DNA of 64,000 nt from Chondrus crispus (Eukaryota > Rhodophyta > Florideophyceae > Gigartinales > Gigartinaceae). Every line of letters starts with the position of its first letter. Positions within the stretch are counted from its first letter, which is position 1. Location of the stretch: the NCBI RefSeq assembly GCF_000350225.1, contig NW_005179125.1, positions 52,160 through 116,159 on the forward strand, in the 5' to 3' direction. A program made the position numbers and the translations under genes. Below the pieces are notes generated by a model. That model was not told where the DNA came from. It saw only the letters and a program-made list of their open reading frames with translations, and did no database searches. Shown one piece after another: positions 1-9,223 of the stretch.

Positions 1-980
1 CCCCAAGGGGGAAAGCCCCCCAGCCCCGCCCAGACGGAAACCAAAACCCGGGGGGGAACCCCCCCCCCCCCCCCCCCCCCCCCCCCTTTACCATCACAAT
101 CACGCCCCGTGTGTTAATCATACTCATATACAACTATCGCGTGCTCTTTTGATAGGACTGCTTCAAACATGGCATATCAACCTTCCCAATCCACTGCATT
201 GTACTGCATATTAAAATCGTTTGCTTCCCACTGCATCTTCTGTCACGTTGACTGTGATGACAGGAAAATGCGCGACGAGCTTGTAGTGTCTGAGTGCTGT
301 ACATTTCAAAGCGGGGAGCTTGAAATTCTGAAATTTTGGTGTCTGATCAAGACAGCCAATTTGCGAAGTGCTTCGAAAAGCTCGGACGGGACGAGGTTTC
401 AAGCCAAGCGTATTTTTCAAAGTCCAGTCGCCCCACCCGCCGCGTGACCAAAACCTTCTCGAAGTATGCAATAAGTCTCTGGATGAGAAAGCCCACAAGA
501 TGTGATGCACCTTTAATCAGAAAACGTTCTCATCTTCTTGATCCCCAATCTCCTTGTCAAGCTATTTTGGATTGAACCGTATTCTCAACCAGGCAAATTC
601 GAAAGCGGACATAAGAAATGCGTCACAGCAGCCTTTTGTAGTTCTTCATTAGACTGTGGTTGGAACACACAACCCCACGTCGTTAAACATCAAGTGACCT
701 TCTCACCTACCTCCCCAGCACGAGGAATTTTCCTGGAACGAAAGTCCACGATGCCAACCGCTAGAATTATGCGGTCGGCTGCGATTCCGACTCCTTCGCA
801 ATTCTTGAAGCGGAGGGAATATAGATATCATGCGGTTCGGCATATGAAAGCGGATGGCATCATTCAACGGACGCAGATGTAATTCAGACAGCGGTCTTCC
901 CACAGGTAGAGTTGCGATTTTGACCTAGCCATCAATTTATAACAATTGGCATTGGCTCGATGTTCTTAGATGCTCACACT

Positions 981-1022
981 ATCACTGTGACTAACAAATT
1001 GACATATGTTAGTCACAGTGAT
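981..1022. repeat. Perfect inverted repeat, 16-bp arms
   Basis: The arm at 981-996 (atcactgtgactaaca) is exactly complementary to the arm at 1007-1022, around a 10-base loop. No terminator, coding or transposon context is visible. It is one of several such hairpins in the spacers. Confidence 0.85.
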
Positions 1023-1208
1023 GTCTATTGTGATGACCCTTTCTTGAAGAATGCTCATAGCAGCGATATACTAGAACGTTACCAAATCCATATCATACAA
1101 ACCCTGATTTCGAAGCTTGCATGGACATACCCGTTTCTTTTTTTTTTTTAAGAGAACGCCGATATCGTTGTGGACTCCATTCTACACTGTCTTTTTTGAT
1201 CCACTGAA

Positions 1209-1269
1209 GCAACCTTCAGAGACAAGTTATACTATCCTCAGCATAGTATAACATGTCTCTGAAGGTTGC
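1209..1269. repeat. Near-perfect inverted repeat, 27-bp arms
   Basis: Arms at 1209-1235 and 1243-1269 pair at 26 of 27 positions around a 7-base loop. A transcript would fold into a long stable hairpin of roughly small-RNA-precursor size. There is no evidence of transcription in the sequence itself. Confidence 0.85.
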
Positions 1270-3254
1270 GGTCAAGGGCAGGCACATGCGTGTTAACAAA
1301 GGAAAGTGTGTGAACGCGTCGTTCGAAAGCGACATGGCCTGAGACAGGCCATCTTGAATGGACCTCTGTAAACAACCACAAGCCCGAGACACAGCAGCGA
1401 TGGAAATCACTTTTAATCACGTGCTTGCACGCATGGTCCTTAAGATGAACACGCAAAAAACTGTTGTTAACATAGGCCCTCAGACTGCGAACGAATAGGG
1501 AGATGCACTTTGTTTTAATGAGAACTCCTAGATCATCACCAATACAATTTTTGGGGACCACGTAGTTTCATTAAGTTTTTGTGACAACGCTATACTTCCG
1601 TCAAACCAATTAGGCCCCGTCGTCCGATTGGTAACGGAAATCACGGTCACCGAGCACCAAGAGGCGCGGCTCTCCTGACATGCGCGGTTAAAAGCCGTTC
1701 AGAGTCCACAGCAATCGAGATAACGAAGGATGGAAGCTGCATCACGAAGTTGGTTCAGCGTAGTGTCTAGACGACAAGGGACCTCATATGAGGCTGCTTT
1801 CAACTTAACTTTTCTCGACTTGTGCGTACTCAGTAAGAAGTAAAAAGATACCCTCGCCACTACAGTTGACTTCTGCATTGCGGAAGGATGGATTTTGGTG
1901 AGAACTGCATATCCTTGCAAGTCGTTTCAGAAATGCATGGAAGAGAACCTTTTTTAAGCATTCTTGAAACGATTTGTGTTGATATCTTCAAAGCCAAAAC
2001 GCCCGTTTAAAAATATCAATCGAGTATTGAAACTCCCTTAGATTCTTAGTCTTTCAATGCATTCAAAACTGCTATCGCGATGTTCTACATGAAGTTTGTG
2101 CCGACGGTATGTCTGTTCAAGAAATGGTGTCCAAATCAACTATGTAAGGTTTCGAGTTAATGTCTATATTTTTGCAAAAAAACTGGCCACATATGAAGCA
2201 AATCGCTTGTCAGTAAGCAAACTATGAGACGCTCTCGAGTGACATTTCTTTTTCATGACAGCAGAGGAGAAGCGCGCGGGCATATTGCCGTCGAGCAACG
2301 GCGCATTACAATCCTGTAGTCGCCGGTAGGTTTCGTAATGGCCTCCGACTATGAAGACGTGAGCAAGGAAAGTGATCTTGTCTGCAGCATCAGTACAGCC
2401 CTTCCGGGCCATGTGTACCCTTCTGTGAAGGGTAGTTTGCTTGTTAAACAGCACATACAAATGCCATGGCATGTGGTGAGGGACAATCTGTCCTTGAAGG
2501 ACAGTGGCCCGTCGTCCTGGACAGTACAATCTTGCTGTTCCTCATCACATGATATGTGTGGCGGACAGTATACATGCACAAACCGCTGAGAGTCAAACAA
2601 ACGCCTGTTAAGACACACCCTGAGCGGCGGACGACCGCGACTCTACTACTCGTCCTGTACAGTGTATGGTCAACGCAGTGTGGCAGCTAGCGCAATATAG
2701 GAAAGCATGCCCCAGGTCCCAACAGTCGGACCTTGGAAGACACACACGAGATTCACATCCTCAACTACTTTTAACAGATGGAGATTTTGTCGAAATACCA
2801 CTCGATCTCCAAGGAGTGTACATTGCTACAGTATTGATCGTATTTCAGTACAGTACGGAGTATCGCCATCATTTGGACCTGTGCAAATCGCGTCAATGAT
2901 TGCAGATCTGCGGCTTAGTGTTGCTCAAATCCGCAAAGGAGCCTCTTCGCACGTAGAACGGTAGATCGAACTCCCGTGAGGGGTCTGCGGAGAAGGGTAT
3001 TAGCGTCGAAGCGAGGGTGGTGCCAGGAGCGAAAGACGAAGCATAACAATACGGTAGTCGTGCTCTAGAGTGAGTGTCTTTTACTTGAAATCCCTCTGCC
3101 TCGGAAGCCCGTCAAGCATCGAGGCCCCCATGGTGGAATTACGTACTGTAGACTAGAAGCGGCGTCGGCAAATCCTGATCACTTACCCTAATCCAGATTG
3201 CCCGACGGCAAATTGCTGTGCAACGACAGTTACCTCTCACGAGAGGTACAGTAG

Positions 3255-3721
3255 TGTTGCGGCAATTCCTCCGCGAGATACCGAGCGACCTGTGCCAACG
3301 AGAATCCACTCGTCTTCGTCTTTATTCTTCACAAGTCTGCTGCTCTCCCCTTCCCTATCTGCTCCAGGGACGGCTCTTAAGTACTCTATGCCCGGGGGCT
3401 GTCCTCTCTTCCCCCGACCTCTCCTGGCGCCCCCTTTCCCTTCAGCTTCCCTCTGCCCCAGTCCTGGCGCCCTCCTCCTGCTCCTTTCCTTTCACCCACA
3501 CGGCCGGTGGCCTCCCCCGTCTTCTTGTCCCGGCCCAAGTCCCCTCGCAGCCACGGGTTTCCCTTCATCCTCCTTCTGTCTACCACCGACAGTTCCCCGC
3601 GCGCATGATCCCGCCACTTCTACTGCCTTTCGGTTGGTACGCCTCGGTTCCGGCCGTGTCCGCTTTGATTCGCCTTACGCGTGTCCACCTTGCCACCTGG
3701 CACCTGGGTTCATCCGTAACA
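3255..3721 (-). repeat. 3' LTR of the gypsy-type element
   Basis: This 467-bp copy matches 8757-9223 base for base as far as I can read. Ends are tgtt...aaca. Apparent ORFs of 176-177 codons inside it occur identically in the other LTR and are not host genes. Confidence 0.95.
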
Positions 3722-3735
3722 CTCGTCCCTTTTCC
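3722..3735 (-). other. Polypurine tract of the LTR element
   Basis: Read on the minus strand this is ggaaaagggacgag, directly before the 3' LTR. That is the expected position for the plus-strand primer of reverse transcription. One pyrimidine interrupts the tract. Confidence 0.6.
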
Positions 3736-3765
3736 GGTGCCTCTGCCATGAGAAGTCCAGTCAGC

Positions 3766-6700
3766 CTACTGTCCCTCCGGTGGATGATGGGGAGACGTTG
3801 CAATTGCCCCATTGTCGAATAGGTTCACGATTACCTCCGGTAAATCATCCTCACGTGTCCACCTTGGCGACCTGCGTCCCGCAATCTGCACCTTGAACCA
3901 CCTTGTCCTGTTCCCGGTCACGTTGTCGACCTCCACACGCGTGTCTCGCATGCGGCGGAGGAGTCGTATGGCGTCTGGAAACACCCCATTTCTTGCATCA
4001 GAGGTTTGGCGCGCCAGTTCCGATATCTTACGCATCCGATTCGCGTGTACACGCGCAACCTTGTTTCCAATCTCAGATCGCAGCATGTAGCCAACAGGGG
4101 AGAGCACTTGCTCCACACGGTACGGTCCGAGCCAGGCTGGAATGATCTTCTTGCCCTCCTTAGATGAAAGCTCAGGGGACCAAACCAGAACGCGCGACCC
4201 AATTTCGAAGTTCACGAAGCGCACATCCTTGTTGTATTGCTTGGCTGCCCTTCCTCGCGCCTCCGTACCCTTCTGAACGAGTCTCTTATGCAACGCCTGG
4301 AGGTGTCCAGTGATGTTGTAGGGTTCACCAGCCACCCTCCAGGTCTCCTCCGCCCCCCAAGCCATATAGGCCTGCACACCAAACATGGCTTCGTAGGGGG
4401 TGACACCAGTTGCTTCGTGCACCCCTGTGTTGTATCGGAAACACGCCAACGACACATGCGCGTCCCAGTCCTGATTACCGGTGCTTACAAAGCAGGCGAG
4501 GTCCCTCGCCAATGTCCGGTTCCATCTCTCCACGCACCCGTTGCCTTGAGGATGGAGCGGGGAGGTGCGCACCTGCTTCACTCCTAGCTGAGCTGCCATG
4601 GCGCTGACGACGCTGCCAATAAAATTCGGGCCTCTGTCAGAGAGCATCGTCTCCATAGGTCCGAATATTGATACCCACTCGTCCAGGATCGCTCTTGCTA
4701 CAGTGTCGGCTCGCTCGTCCGGCACCGGCACTGCACGTGCAAAGCGAGTGAATGTGTCAATTAAGACCAGAATCTTGATATTGCCAGACCCTGTCCGGGG
4801 GGTCACTGTCTGGACATCGACGGCCACCTGCTCGAACCTTCGCTGCGGATGATATTGGACTAAACCGGCGTGCTTTCCCGGTTTCCACCCCTTAACCGCC
4901 GTGCACGCGACGCATCGTTCCAACTTCTGCTCCACGTCCCTTCGCCATCCCTTCCACCAGTACAGTCCCTGAAGGCGCTTCGAAGTCCGCCTTAGACCGT
5001 AATGGCCGCTGAGACGCGACCCGTGTACTTGGTCGAGGATTGGTGCCACCAGCCTCGTGGGGACAACTATTGCCGCATTTCCGCACACGTCCTTGCAGAG
5101 TATCCCGGTTCCATCCACTTGATATCCTTTCCTACGCCCTTCTTGCGCGTATCGAAAGACATCTCCGAACTGTTCCCCTTGGGCTTTCCGCAGCTCGGCG
5201 CTCGACGGTCCCCCTCCAAGTGACCCGACGTCCATCAGGGCCGAAACGGTCTCGCCAGCAGCATCGTGCGAGATCCCCTTGTGGCATCGCTGGCACAGCG
5301 GCTTCTCCACTGAGTCTCTACTGAGGGTGTCGGGGACGACAAGTGCTCTTCCAGGTTCATACTTGACTGTAAAGTCGAAGTCCTGAACGTCCACCATCCA
5401 GCGAGCCAGCCTACCGCGGGGCTCCCTCAAGCTCATCAACCATTTGAGCGAACAGTGGTCCGTGACGACAAGCACATCCACCTCGCCGTGGAGGTAGAAC
5501 CTCCATTTCCTGAGGGCGTGAACAACGGCGAGACACTCCTTTTCTGTGACAGTGAATTTTCGCTCTGCGTCTGTGAGCTTGCGGCTCGTGAATGCAATAG
5601 GGCGCCAATTTCCGTTGGTTTCCATCTGCAGCAGGACGCCCCCCAGCCCGTATGAGCTGGCGTCGGTCATCAATTTCTTCCCGGCGCCCCTTCGTGGAGG
5701 AGCCAGCACATCCGGATCGCTTAGAGATTCCTTCAGCTCTTGCCAGGCTGCCTTCTGCCTTGGCCCCCAGCGGGAATGCCAATCCGGGATGATGAGTTTC
5801 TGCCCTCTCTTCTTCTTGCGGTTGAAGCCGGTTCCCCTTAGGGCGTCGTGAAGGGGGGCAGCGATCTCAGCGAAGTGGTCAATGAATTCTGCAAAGTAAT
5901 TCATGAGGCCCAAAAATCGCATCAGTTCCTCACCTCCGCCAGGCTCGACGAGCTTCCTCACAGCGGACACGTGCGCGTCGGATGGCTTGATCCCGTTCTC
6001 GTCAATCCTGTGGCCAAGGATTTCGGCACTACGGACGCCGAACTGACACTTTGCCAGTTTGAGTCTGGCTCCGGCATCAAAGAACGTCTTGAGTGCCGAG
6101 TCCACGGACTTAAGATGTTCCTCCACTGTAGCCGTCCCAAGGCTCACGTCGTCCATGAATGCCCAAATATCGACCCCCTTTCGATTCCCCAGTATGACAT
6201 TGACAGCCCTCTGGAACACTGCTGGAGAGTTCTTGAGCCCCTGCGGTAGTCTCGTATATCGCAGCAGTCCCAATACAGTGCGTATCGCTGTGAGATTTCT
6301 CGACCCCTCCTCCAACTCAATCTGGAAAAATCCGTCCTTGAGGTCAAAGGTGGAAAATATTGTCTTGCTGGCCATCCAGTCGAGCGTGGCCCGGACATCT
6401 TCCATTGGGTAGGTGTCCGTAACCGTGAGCGCGTTCAATTCTCGGAAGTCGGAGGTGACACGCACGCTCCCGTCCTTTTTCTTGACGAAGACGTTACAGG
6501 CCGCCCATGGTGATGTCGCTGGTTCAACAACACCTAGTTTTACCAGCCTTTCCATCGCCTCGCGCTCGACTTCCTCTTCACGAGGAGACCTCCTCCTTAC
6601 TGGACAACAAACGGGCTTGGAGCCATCAACCAACTTGATCTGGTGCTTGACCCCCCTGATTTTGCCCATTCCTTTGAACACCAGGCGTCTGTCCCAAAGA

Positions 6701-7230
6701 ACCTTGCGCAGTCTTTCCTGCTCGCCACGCTCGGGGTGAAACTGGGACAAGTCCATATCCTTTATCGCCCCATCGACATCGGCGTCATTGATGGCGGCCG
6801 CAATCTCGGCATCTACGGACCTCCCCGGTCTCCTCGTTACCCTTCCGCGGACCAGCCTTCGGTCCACCCAGATCCTTGCTCGATGAGTTGCAAGGTTGAG
6901 TATCAACCCGTACTGCCGCCAGAACCGGCTACCCAGGAGGACCTTGCTCGGTAGACGCGCCGCCACCCTCACCGGCTCCTCGAACGTCGTTCCCCATAGC
7001 CGAAACTTGAGGCGGCCTTGTCCACAAACCTCGATCTCGTGCCCATCAGCAGCGTGTGCACCTTCACCGCTCGGTTTCCAGGAGCCACCCACTCCCTCGA
7101 ACCACAAACGATCAACCCAGATCGACCTTGCCCCGGTGTCGATAGGTGCCCATACGTCCCTGCCTCCAGCCCTTATGCGAGCGACGATGTCGTCGTTCAC
7201 GTCCCGACGCGTACCCACGCATCGGCACAC
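3766..7230 (-). CDS. pol: Gypsy-type Pol polyprotein (PR-RT-RNaseH-IN)
   Basis: Polyprotein of about 1154 residues that copies the element RNA and inserts the DNA. Visible in order: aspartic protease with DTGA near residues 31-34; reverse transcriptase with DLKDGF near 296 and the catalytic box FMDD near 358; RNase H with the TDAS and TDH motifs; a zinc-binding HHCC module ending in CVAC; and an integrase core with spaced Asp, Asp and Glu (ending in HPQGNG...E). The C-terminal tail has a KVQIAGRR...TREDDLP segment that resembles a decayed chromodomain; this is a weak reading. The listed 5' end is a GTG with no ATG nearby; the frame is open back to about 7362, overlapping the end of gag by about 94 nt in the -1 frame. 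Expression as a Gag-Pol frameshift fusion is therefore likely. Confidence 0.95.
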   Translation of the reverse strand: MCRCVGTRRDVNDDIVARIRAGGRDVWAPIDTGARSIWVDRLWFEGVGGSWKPSGEGAHAADGHEIEVCGQGRLKFRLWGTTFEEPVRVAARLPSKVLLGSRFWRQYGLILNLATHRARIWVDRRLVRGRVTRRPGRSVDAEIAAAINDADVDGAIKDMDLSQFHPERGEQERLRKVLWDRRLVFKGMGKIRGVKHQIKLVDGSKPVCCPVRRRSPREEEVEREAMERLVKLGVVEPATSPWAACNVFVKKKDGSVRVTSDFRELNALTVTDTYPMEDVRATLDWMASKTIFSTFDLKDGFFQIELEEGSRNLTAIRTVLGLLRYTRLPQGLKNSPAVFQRAVNVILGNRKGVDIWAFMDDVSLGTATVEEHLKSVDSALKTFFDAGARLKLAKCQFGVRSAEILGHRIDENGIKPSDAHVSAVRKLVEPGGGEELMRFLGLMNYFAEFIDHFAEIAAPLHDALRGTGFNRKKKRGQKLIIPDWHSRWGPRQKAAWQELKESLSDPDVLAPPRRGAGKKLMTDASSYGLGGVLLQMETNGNWRPIAFTSRKLTDAERKFTVTEKECLAVVHALRKWRFYLHGEVDVLVVTDHCSLKWLMSLREPRGRLARWMVDVQDFDFTVKYEPGRALVVPDTLSRDSVEKPLCQRCHKGISHDAAGETVSALMDVGSLGGGPSSAELRKAQGEQFGDVFRYAQEGRRKGYQVDGTGILCKDVCGNAAIVVPTRLVAPILDQVHGSRLSGHYGLRRTSKRLQGLYWWKGWRRDVEQKLERCVACTAVKGWKPGKHAGLVQYHPQRRFEQVAVDVQTVTPRTGSGNIKILVLIDTFTRFARAVPVPDERADTVARAILDEWVSIFGPMETMLSDRGPNFIGSVVSAMAAQLGVKQVRTSPLHPQGNGCVERWNRTLARDLACFVSTGNQDWDAHVSLACFRYNTGVHEATGVTPYEAMFGVQAYMAWGAEETWRVAGEPYNITGHLQALHKRLVQKGTEARGRAAKQYNKDVRFVNFEIGSRVLVWSPELSSKEGKKIIPAWLGPYRVEQVLSPVGYMLRSEIGNKVARVHANRMRKISELARQTSDARNGVFPDAIRLLRRMRDTRVEVDNVTGNRTRWFKVQIAGRRSPRWTREDDLPEVIVNLFDNGAIATSPHHPPEGQ

Positions 7231-7268
7231 ACCCTCGTGAACGTGTGTGCCCTGGTCGCCAGCGGCAG

Positions 7269-8672
7269 CTAGTTGCGCGTTTGCGGAAGGGCTGCCGCCT
7301 TTCCTTCCGTGCGCCCTTCCCCCATACTCCGTCCAGAGTTCGTAGATCTGTCTCTCCTCTTCTTAGCGCAGTCTCGGGCGATATGGCCTTTAATGCCACA
7401 GTAGTAGCACAGGGCATCCGCAAAGCGCTCCTCCGGGGTGGGGAGCACGGGAGACTTATTTTGAACATCACGTGTCACCTGCCCATCTGGTGATAATCCC
7501 TCGCCATCCACGATTGCGCGGACGCGCTCGGATCTGAATTTCGTCTCCCTTTGCGTGGTTCCCTTTGTCCCGCTCATCATAGCGACGCGGCTGGTGACGT
7601 CATCAAAAGAACCCTGCACGGCGAGTGCATGATCCCTCAAACGTCCCGTGAGGGACTGTGTGAAGCGGTCGAGTAAGCGTTCATCGGAAACAGCTTCTGG
7701 CAGAGCGACCGCCGCTGCACGAAGCCTTTGGGCGAACTGCGTTATATTTTCGCGACTTTCCTCCCACGCCATTGTGTCAAAAGCGATGCGCAGACACCTT
7801 TGGTGGCTGGCGTTACACATTCGCGCCTGCAAGAGGTCCCATAGGCCACATGCATCAGCTTCCAGGTGCGAGGACGCAACGTCCTCAAAAATTGCAAGGG
7901 CTGTGCCACTAAAAGCACAGGCGAGAAGTCGGCGATGTAGTCCAGGCTGCACAGGAAAGTCCTTACACAGCCTCCTCCAGGCCTTTCTTGCAGCAAAAAA
8001 CCGAGCGTCTCCAGGCTTAGAGACCCGCACTGCGTCCATAGACCTACTATATATCTTATAGGCTGTGTGCAGCGGGTAGAATTCCTGAGTCCCTTGCCCT
8101 GATTGGCCGGTACGTGGGCTTTGTCCCGAGGGGTACGCATCGGACACTTCCATTACCCCTCTCTTCACGGGCGTAGACGGGAGGTCCTCTGCCTCCGACC
8201 TTCCGGGGGCTTTTAGATCCTTCCTAGCGTCCGCTGCCGCTGCTATCATTGATGATAGCTTCTCCGGCAGCGATTCGATTGCAGTGGATGCTGAAGAAAT
8301 GACATTTCCCGCAAGCACAACTGCACTCGTGGTCCTATCCATGGACGTCAGCATGTCTTCCATGATCTCCTTCATTCCGGCTACGGCGCGAAGCACACGG
8401 GACTCTGTTTCCTCAGGCCCGAGTCCGGGGCCCTGACTATAGCCGGCTCCCTCCCCGCTCCCGCGTCGGCGTTGGGACCTCAGGGACTGCGGGGCCTCAA
8501 CACCGGCGCTGTGGGACTGCGGGGTCTCATACGTGAGCCCAGCCGGACGACTCTCCGTTGCATTGGTCACAGGACTGATTTCGCCCACTTGGTCTCCTTC
8601 CCTGCGATTCGAGCGTACTGCAGTGTTAGGGTCCGCACCTTCCTCGTCCCGGTCCTGACGATTGCGCGTCAT
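7269..8672 (-). CDS. gag: Gag capsid/nucleocapsid protein of the LTR element
   Basis: 467-residue structural protein of the retrotransposon particle. The C-terminal part has one CCHC zinc knuckle (CYYCGIKGHIARDC), the standard RNA-binding motif of Gag nucleocapsid. The middle (about residues 200-370) has the helical, Trp-containing composition of a capsid domain. The N-terminal 90 residues are polar and low in hydrophobics. It ends in TAG at 7271-7269 and precedes pol, which overlaps it in the -1 frame. No canonical X-XXY-YYZ slippery heptamer stood out in the overlap. Confidence 0.9.
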   Translation of the reverse strand: MTRNRQDRDEEGADPNTAVRSNRREGDQVGEISPVTNATESRPAGLTYETPQSHSAGVEAPQSLRSQRRRGSGEGAGYSQGPGLGPEETESRVLRAVAGMKEIMEDMLTSMDRTTSAVVLAGNVISSASTAIESLPEKLSSMIAAAADARKDLKAPGRSEAEDLPSTPVKRGVMEVSDAYPSGQSPRTGQSGQGTQEFYPLHTAYKIYSRSMDAVRVSKPGDARFFAARKAWRRLCKDFPVQPGLHRRLLACAFSGTALAIFEDVASSHLEADACGLWDLLQARMCNASHQRCLRIAFDTMAWEESRENITQFAQRLRAAAVALPEAVSDERLLDRFTQSLTGRLRDHALAVQGSFDDVTSRVAMMSGTKGTTQRETKFRSERVRAIVDGEGLSPDGQVTRDVQNKSPVLPTPEERFADALCYYCGIKGHIARDCAKKRRDRSTNSGRSMGEGRTEGKAAALPQTRN

Positions 8673-8742
8673 GATGAGAAAAAACGCCCCTTGTTCCTAG
8701 CCTCTGCCAATCCAGGCAGACCGATCGCAAAGCTCCGCGATC

Positions 8743-8756
8743 TTACAAGCTTGTAA
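8743..8756 (-). other. 14-bp palindrome at the expected primer-binding position
   Basis: Directly adjacent to the 5' LTR on the internal side, where a tRNA primer-binding site would normally lie, the sequence is the perfect palindrome ttacaagcttgtaa. I do not recognise a match to a common tRNA 3' end such as initiator Met. Either an unusual tRNA or another priming mode is used, or I fail to recognise the tRNA. Confidence 0.4.
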
Positions 8757-9223
8757 TGTTGCGGCAATTCCTCCGCGAGATACCGAGCGACCTGTGCCAA
8801 CGAGAATCCACTCGTCTTCGTCTTTATTCTTCACAAGTCTGCTGCTCTCCCCTTCCCTATCTGCTCCAGGGACGGCTCTTAAGTACTCTATGCCCGGGGG
8901 CTGTCCTCTCTTCCCCCGACCTCTCCTGGCGCCCCCTTTCCCTTCAGCTTCCCTCTGCCCCAGTCCTGGCGCCCTCCTCCTGCTCCTTTCCTTTCACCCA
9001 CACGGCCGGTGGCCTCCCCCGTCTTCTTGTCCCGGCCCAAGTCCCCTCGCAGCCACGGGTTTCCCTTCATCCTCCTTCTGTCTACCACCGACAGTTCCCC
9101 GCGCGCATGATCCCGCCACTTCTACTGCCTTTCGGTTGGTACGCCTCGGTTCCGGCCGTGTCCGCTTTGATTCGCCTTACGCGTGTCCACCTTGCCACCT
9201 GGCACCTGGGTTCATCCGTAACA
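8757..9223 (-). repeat. 5' LTR of the gypsy-type element
   Basis: 467-bp copy of the LTR at 3255-3721, same ends. On the minus strand it lies upstream of gag and so should carry the element's promoter. The pyrimidine-rich middle (on the plus strand) is shared with the other copy. Confidence 0.95.

Larger units (their letters stand above)
1..3254. other. Spacer without a supported gene
   Basis: No open frame here shows a recognisable domain or convincing protein-like composition. The first 90 bases are low complexity, with a run of more than 25 C at about 60-86, and may mark an assembly edge or a difficult homopolymer. The stretch holds two strong inverted repeats (listed separately) and several short self-complementary pieces around 2390-2530. 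The right end abuts the LTR retrotransposon; the bases just before it (gtag) are repeated directly after the element. Confidence 0.6.
3255..9223 (-). mobile_element. Complete Ty3/gypsy-type LTR retrotransposon
   Basis: A 5969-bp element lying on the minus strand. It is bounded by two 467-bp LTRs (3255-3721 and 8757-9223) that begin tgttgc and end gtaaca. It contains gag (8672 down to 7269) and pol (7230 down to 3766). Pol order is protease, reverse transcriptase, RNase H, integrase, which is the Ty3/gypsy order; in Ty1/copia the integrase precedes the reverse transcriptase. The bases gtag flank both sides and look like a 4-bp target duplication; if the LTR end is taken one base shorter, it is the 5-bp agtag. 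A purine tract precedes the 3' LTR on the coding strand (complement of 3722-3735). Both long ORFs are open and the LTRs show no difference by eye, so the copy is probably young and could be autonomous. Confidence 0.95.

Noticed and set aside
1..90. Telomere-like or C-rich structural sequence
   Set aside because: It is a plain C homopolymer with no repeating telomere unit; more likely an assembly or sequencing edge.
3218..3822. Pro/Ser/Leu-rich ORFs of about 176 codons, repeated at 8756-9315
   Set aside because: They lie in the two LTR copies and arise from the pyrimidine-rich LTR sequence; no independent gene.
3812..7240. Many plus-strand ORFs across the retrotransposon body
   Set aside because: All are antisense to gag/pol, which has clear domain motifs on the minus strand.
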